A stretch of 64,000 bases of DNA from the NCBI RefSeq assembly GCF_001424485.1, contig NZ_LMQC01000001.1, positions 129,755-193,754 of the forward strand, in the 5' to 3' direction. How positions within the stretch are numbered: position 1 is the stretch's first letter; every line of letters starts with the position of its first letter. Of the stretch, positions 61,061-64,000 are shown piece by piece. The position numbers were made by a program, and so were the translations under genes. The notes beneath the pieces were generated by a model. That model was not told where the DNA came from. It ran no database searches and saw nothing but the letters and a program-made list of their open reading frames with translations. Source of the DNA: Modestobacter sp. Leaf380. Lineage in GTDB: Bacteria > Actinomycetota > Actinomycetes > Mycobacteriales > Geodermatophilaceae.

Positions 61061-61369
61061 CTAGCGGTGTCGGCGGTCTCGCGTGCGCCAGCAGACGCTG
61101 TGCCAGTGCCGACGCCAGTCCAGCGAGGACTCGGTGTCCCAGGGGTCCAGGTCGGAGTCCCGGGCGTAGACCGGCCAGGTGACCACGTGCGGCGTCCCCG
61201 GCCGGATCTCCTGGTCGCAACCCGGGCAGCGGTAGGTGCGCTGGCTCGCCGCGCCGGTGACCTGCCGGACGACCCAGTCGCCGTCGGCGGCCTGCTCGAC
61301 CGGTTCGGGCCGGGTGAGCGGAGGACGGGTGGCGCGGCCGGTCCGCCGCTGCCCCCGTCCTCTGCCCAT
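61061..61369 (-). CDS. Conserved small zinc-ribbon-like protein
   Basis: The 102-residue protein begins with a basic segment (GRGRGQRRTGRATRPPLTRPEP), then WVVRQVTGAASQRTYRCPGCDQEIRPGTPHVVTWP with a CxxC pair, and ends DWRRHWHSVCWRTR with His and Cys that could complete a zinc site. I recognise it as a widespread conserved actinobacterial protein without known function. ATG 61369 follows TAGCGT by ten bases. It is the gene just downstream of the 3-hydroxyacyl-CoA dehydrogenase, 28 bases after its stop. Confidence 0.78.
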   Translation of the reverse strand: MGRGRGQRRTGRATRPPLTRPEPVEQAADGDWVVRQVTGAASQRTYRCPGCDQEIRPGTPHVVTWPVYARDSDLDPWDTESSLDWRRHWHSVCWRTRDRRHR

Positions 61370-61379
61370 GTCGGCCCCG

Positions 61380-61385
61380 ACGCTA
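61380..61385 (-). promoter_or_regulatory. Possible -10 box of the zinc-ribbon gene
   Basis: The minus strand reads TAGCGT, ten bases before ATG 61369. It lies between the stop of the upstream gene and this start, so the small gene may have its own promoter. Confidence 0.35.
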
Positions 61386-61397
61386 CCCGGCGCCGGA

Positions 61398-63179
61398 CTA
61401 CCGGGCCGTGTGGTCCCGGAAGCCCCGCCCGGTCTTGCGGCCCAGGTAGCCGGCGGTGACCAGGTGCTCCAGCAAGGGGGCCGGGGCGTACCCGGGCTCC
61501 CGGAACTCCGCGTAGAGCTCGCGCTCGATGGCCAGCGAGACGTCGAGACCGACGACGTCCAGCAGCTCGAAGGGGCCCATCGGGTACCCGCAGCCGACCT
61601 TCATCGCCGCGTCGATGTCGTCGGCGCTGGCGTAGTGCGCCTCGAGCATCCGGACCGCGTCGTTGAGGTAGGGGAACAGCAGGGCGTTGACGATGAAGCC
61701 CGCCCGGTCCGCGCAGGACACCGCGTGCTTGCCCAGCTGGGCGCACACCGCGTGCGCGGTCGCGGCGACGTCGGGCGCGGTGGCGATGGTGGAGACCACC
61801 TCGACGAGCTTCATCACCGGCGCCGGGTTGAAGAAGTGCAGCCCGACGACGTCCCCGGGTCGCTCGCTGGCCTTGGCGCACTCGATGACCGGCAGGCTGG
61901 ACGTCGTGGTGGCCAGCACGGCACCGGGCCGGCAGATCTCCCCCAGGGCGGCGAACAGCGTCTGCTTGACCGGCAGCGACTCCACGACCGCCTCGACGGC
62001 CAGGTCGACGTCGGCCAGGTCGTCCAGCGAGGTGGTGCCGGTGACCCGGGCGAGGACGACGTCCCGGGTGGCCTCGTCCAGCCGGCCGCGGACGACCTGC
62101 TTGTCCAGGCTCCTGGCCAGGGCTGACCGCACGGCCTCGACCTTCTCCGGGGAACGGGCGACGAACACGGTGTCGTAGCCGCCCTTGGCGAAGACCTCGA
62201 TCATCCCGGTGGCCATCGTCCCGGAGCCGACGACGCCGACCCGGCGGACGGCGCGGGCCCCCTCGGCGGCACCCCCGGGCTGCGGGGTCGCGGCGTCGGG
62301 CACGACCTCGGCCTCGTCCCGGCCGGCGTAGCTGTAGAAGCCGCGGCCGGACTTCCGGCCCAGCAGGCCCGCGGTGACCATCTGCTTGATCACCGGGCTG
62401 GGGGCGTGCAGCCGGTCCCGGGACTGCCGGTACATCGTGTCCAGGATCTCGTAAGCCGTGTCGATGCCGATGAGGTCCATCAGGGCCAGCGGGCCCATCG
62501 GCAGGCCGCAGCCCAGCCGCATGGCCGCGTCGATGTCCTCGCGGCTGGCGTAGCGGGACTCCAGCATGGCCACCGCGTGGTTGAGGTAGCCGAACAGCAG
62601 CGCGTTGGCGATGAACCCGGCCTTGTCCCCGATGGTGACGTCGGTCTTGCCCAGCCGGGCGGCCAGCGCCTCGACGTCCTCGACGACGGCGGGCTCGGTG
62701 ACCACGGTGCGCACGACCTCGACCAGCTTCATCACCGGCGCGGGGTTGAAGAAGTGCATGCCGACGACCTTGCTGGGCCGGCCGGTGGCCACGCTCAGCT
62801 CGGTCACCGACAGGCTGGAGGTGTTGGTCGCCAGGATGGTGTCCGGCGGGCAGATGCCGTCCAGCTCGGCGAACAGCGCGGCCTTGAGCTCCAGGCGCTC
62901 GGGCACGGCCTCGACCACCAGCTCGGCCTGGGACAGGTCGGCCAGGGCGGTGCTGAAGCGGATCCGCTCGAGCACCGCGGTGCGCTCGTCGGCGTCGAGC
63001 TTGCCGCGCTCGACGGCCTTCTCGGTGGACTGCTCGACGTGCGCCCGGCCCCGGGCCAGCGCGTCCTCGTCGATCTCCACGGCGGTCACCGACAGCCCGG
63101 CGCGGGCGAGCACCTCGGTGATGCCGGCGCCCATGGTGCCGAGTCCGACGACGCCGACCTCGCTGAGTTCTCTGGCCAC
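61398..63179 (-). CDS. Tandem-duplicated 3-hydroxyacyl-CoA (3-hydroxybutyryl-CoA) dehydrogenase
   Basis: The 593-residue protein contains two complete dehydrogenase modules joined by a Pro/Ala linker at about 285-300. Module 1 has GVVGLGTMGAGI, ATNTSSLSVTE, GMHFFNPAPVMKLVEVV and KAGFIANALLFGYLN. Module 2 has GVVGSGTMATGM, ATTTSSLPVIE, GLHFFNPAPVMKLVEVV and RAGFIVNALLFPYLN. The catalytic His and Asn are kept in both; in module 2 the third Gly of the NAD loop is Ala and the Asn before SSL is Thr. It should interconvert acetoacetyl-CoA and 3-hydroxybutyryl-CoA, feeding ccr after dehydration. The promoter carries the palindrome shared with etfBA and ccr. Confidence 0.93.
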   Translation of the reverse strand: MARELSEVGVVGLGTMGAGITEVLARAGLSVTAVEIDEDALARGRAHVEQSTEKAVERGKLDADERTAVLERIRFSTALADLSQAELVVEAVPERLELKAALFAELDGICPPDTILATNTSSLSVTELSVATGRPSKVVGMHFFNPAPVMKLVEVVRTVVTEPAVVEDVEALAARLGKTDVTIGDKAGFIANALLFGYLNHAVAMLESRYASREDIDAAMRLGCGLPMGPLALMDLIGIDTAYEILDTMYRQSRDRLHAPSPVIKQMVTAGLLGRKSGRGFYSYAGRDEAEVVPDAATPQPGGAAEGARAVRRVGVVGSGTMATGMIEVFAKGGYDTVFVARSPEKVEAVRSALARSLDKQVVRGRLDEATRDVVLARVTGTTSLDDLADVDLAVEAVVESLPVKQTLFAALGEICRPGAVLATTTSSLPVIECAKASERPGDVVGLHFFNPAPVMKLVEVVSTIATAPDVAATAHAVCAQLGKHAVSCADRAGFIVNALLFPYLNDAVRMLEAHYASADDIDAAMKVGCGYPMGPFELLDVVGLDVSLAIERELYAEFREPGYAPAPLLEHLVTAGYLGRKTGRGFRDHTAR

Positions 63180-63245
63180 GTTGCCACTCCCTCGTCCGGG
63201 TGCGACCTCGTCGTCGCAGCCCGTGCGGCCGGAGTCTGCCAGAGC

Positions 63246-63265
63246 TGGTTACCGACGGGTAACCA
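63246..63265 (-). promoter_or_regulatory. Operator palindrome over the -10 box of the 3-hydroxyacyl-CoA dehydrogenase gene
   Basis: TGGTTACCGACGGGTAACCA has perfect 8-base arms around GACG. On the minus strand the right arm gives TAACCA as a -10 box and a leader of about 60 bases. The 16-base core matches the etfBA site at 15 positions. Confidence 0.65.
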
Positions 63266-63270
63266 CCAAC

Positions 63271-63292
63271 GGACGTGAAGGGGGTCACGTCC
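63271..63292. promoter_or_regulatory. Second inverted repeat between nucS and the dehydrogenase gene
   Basis: GGACGTGA and TCACGTCC are perfect 8-base arms around AGGGGG, starting 9 bases beyond the nucS stop. It may be the nucS terminator or a second operator. Confidence 0.45.
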
Positions 63293-63300
63293 CCCGGGAC

Positions 63301-63972
63301 TCAGAAGAGCCGGGCGGAGGGGTCGTCGGTGCCCTTGAGCACGGCGTAGTCGACGGTCAGGCAGTCGATCCCGCGGTCGGCGGCGAGCACCCGGGCCTGC
63401 GGCTTGATCTCCTGGGCGGCGAAGACGCCCTTGACCGGGGCCAGCAGCGGGTCCCGGTTGAGCAGCTCGAGGTAGCGGGTCAGCTGCTCGACACCGTCGA
63501 TCTCCCCGCGCCGCTTGATCTCGACCGCGACGACGCCACCGGCACCGTCCCGGCAGAGCAGGTCGACCGGCCCGATGGCGGTGGGGTACTCCCGGCGGAC
63601 CAGCGACCAGCCCTCGCCGAAGGTCTCCACGTGCAGGGCCAGCAGCCGCTGCAGCTCGGACTCGACGCCGTCCTTCTGCAGGCCGGGGTCGGGGCCCAGC
63701 TCGTGCTTCACGTCGTGGACCACCGACTCGATGGTCACGATCAGCTGCTCACCGGCCTTGTTGGTGACCGTCCAGGTGCCCGCGCCGTCCACGAGCTCGT
63801 CCTTGAGGGAGCAGGGTGGGCTCATCCAGTTCAGCGGCTTGTAGGCCCGGTCGTCGGCGTGCACCGACACCGACCCGTCGGCCTTGACCAGGAGCAGCCG
63901 GGTGGCCAGGGGCAGGTGGGCGGTGAGCCGGCCGACGTAGTCGACGGAGCACTTCGCGATGACCAGACGCAC
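63301..63972 (-). CDS. nucS: Mismatch-specific endonuclease NucS/EndoMS
   Basis: NucS cuts both strands at mismatches and replaces MutS-MutL repair in most actinobacteria. The 223-residue protein is of standard length. It begins [20 protein letters not shown], with the DNA-binding N-terminal domain ([24 protein letters not shown] in part) and the RecB-like nuclease domain containing [36 protein letters not shown], where the Asp, Glu and Lys of the PD-(D/E)XK site are in VDLLC and VEIKRRG. The C-terminus ends in LF after an acidic stretch, fitting a beta-clamp contact. GTG 63972 follows TAGCGT by eight bases. Confidence 0.96.
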   Translation of the reverse strand: MRLVIAKCSVDYVGRLTAHLPLATRLLLVKADGSVSVHADDRAYKPLNWMSPPCSLKDELVDGAGTWTVTNKAGEQLIVTIESVVHDVKHELGPDPGLQKDGVESELQRLLALHVETFGEGWSLVRREYPTAIGPVDLLCRDGAGGVVAVEIKRRGEIDGVEQLTRYLELLNRDPLLAPVKGVFAAQEIKPQARVLAADRGIDCLTVDYAVLKGTDDPSARLF

Positions 63973-63980
63973 GGGCGCCG

Positions 63981-63986
63981 ACGCTA
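63981..63986 (-). promoter_or_regulatory. -10 box of nucS, leaderless type
   Basis: The minus strand reads TAGCGT, eight bases before GTG 63972. Confidence 0.5.
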
Positions 63987-64000
63987 CCGCGCCGGCGCCC

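Overview
The window is very GC-rich, densely coded chromosomal DNA with GTG and ATG starts, TANNNT -10 boxes and several actinobacterial signature genes (GlgE pathway, EndoMS/NucS, crotonyl-CoA carboxylase/reductase, FilP/DivIVA-like coiled-coil protein, class F sortase). Gene content and order suggest a non-mycobacterial actinobacterium, most likely from or near the Geodermatophilaceae. That placement is inference; no rRNA or tRNA gene lies in the window. No prophage, insertion sequence or CRISPR array was seen.

Left third (1-26.7 kb): a membrane protein cut by the window edge and a PAS-GGDEF-EAL c-di-GMP protein; ilvD; a CFP-6-like PH-domain protein; a D-2-hydroxyacid dehydrogenase whose 3' end runs into a 21-base G tract; an LppZ-like lipoprotein; the gatC-gatA-(63-aa membrane protein)-gatB operon; an ACT-domain protein; ligA; a MetE-like protein; a cell-wall-sorted 5'-nucleotidase; a translationally coupled ATP-dependent ligase-MFS-iscS-mnmA operon; etfB-etfA; and a Cds1-type cysteine desulfhydrase. 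From memory this follows the order of M. tuberculosis Rv3004-Rv3029c.

Middle (26.7-48.4 kb): enoyl-CoA hydratase, a lone ABC ATPase, then alpha-glucan metabolism: glgX plus a cupin, cstA-ybdD, an FHA protein, glgP, and the forward run glgE-treS-mak-glgB. TreS makes maltose from trehalose, Mak phosphorylates it, GlgE polymerises maltose-1-phosphate, GlgB branches the product, and GlgP and GlgX degrade it. A zinc-metallopeptidase lipoprotein and a thioredoxin-TPR protein follow.

Right third (48.4-64 kb): an NlpC/P60 hydrolase; a DUF559/AbiEi-type gene bracketed by arrays of 17-bp palindromes; a phytoene-desaturase-like oxidoreductase; meaB, thiolase, methylmalonyl-CoA epimerase and ccr (ethylmalonyl/methylmalonyl-CoA metabolism); a FilP-like coiled-coil protein; a membrane protein, a DUF4397 protein and a class F sortase; a zinc-ribbon protein; a tandem-duplicated 3-hydroxyacyl-CoA dehydrogenase; and nucS. 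This recalls M. tuberculosis Rv1321-Rv1328.

Two regulatory patterns stand out. Promoters of etfBA, ccr and the 3-hydroxyacyl-CoA dehydrogenase share a palindrome of the form TTACYGRYSRGTAA whose right arm supplies the -10 box, suggesting one acyl-CoA regulon. At least nine genes carry a TANNNT box 6-8 bases before the start codon, implying leaderless mRNAs.
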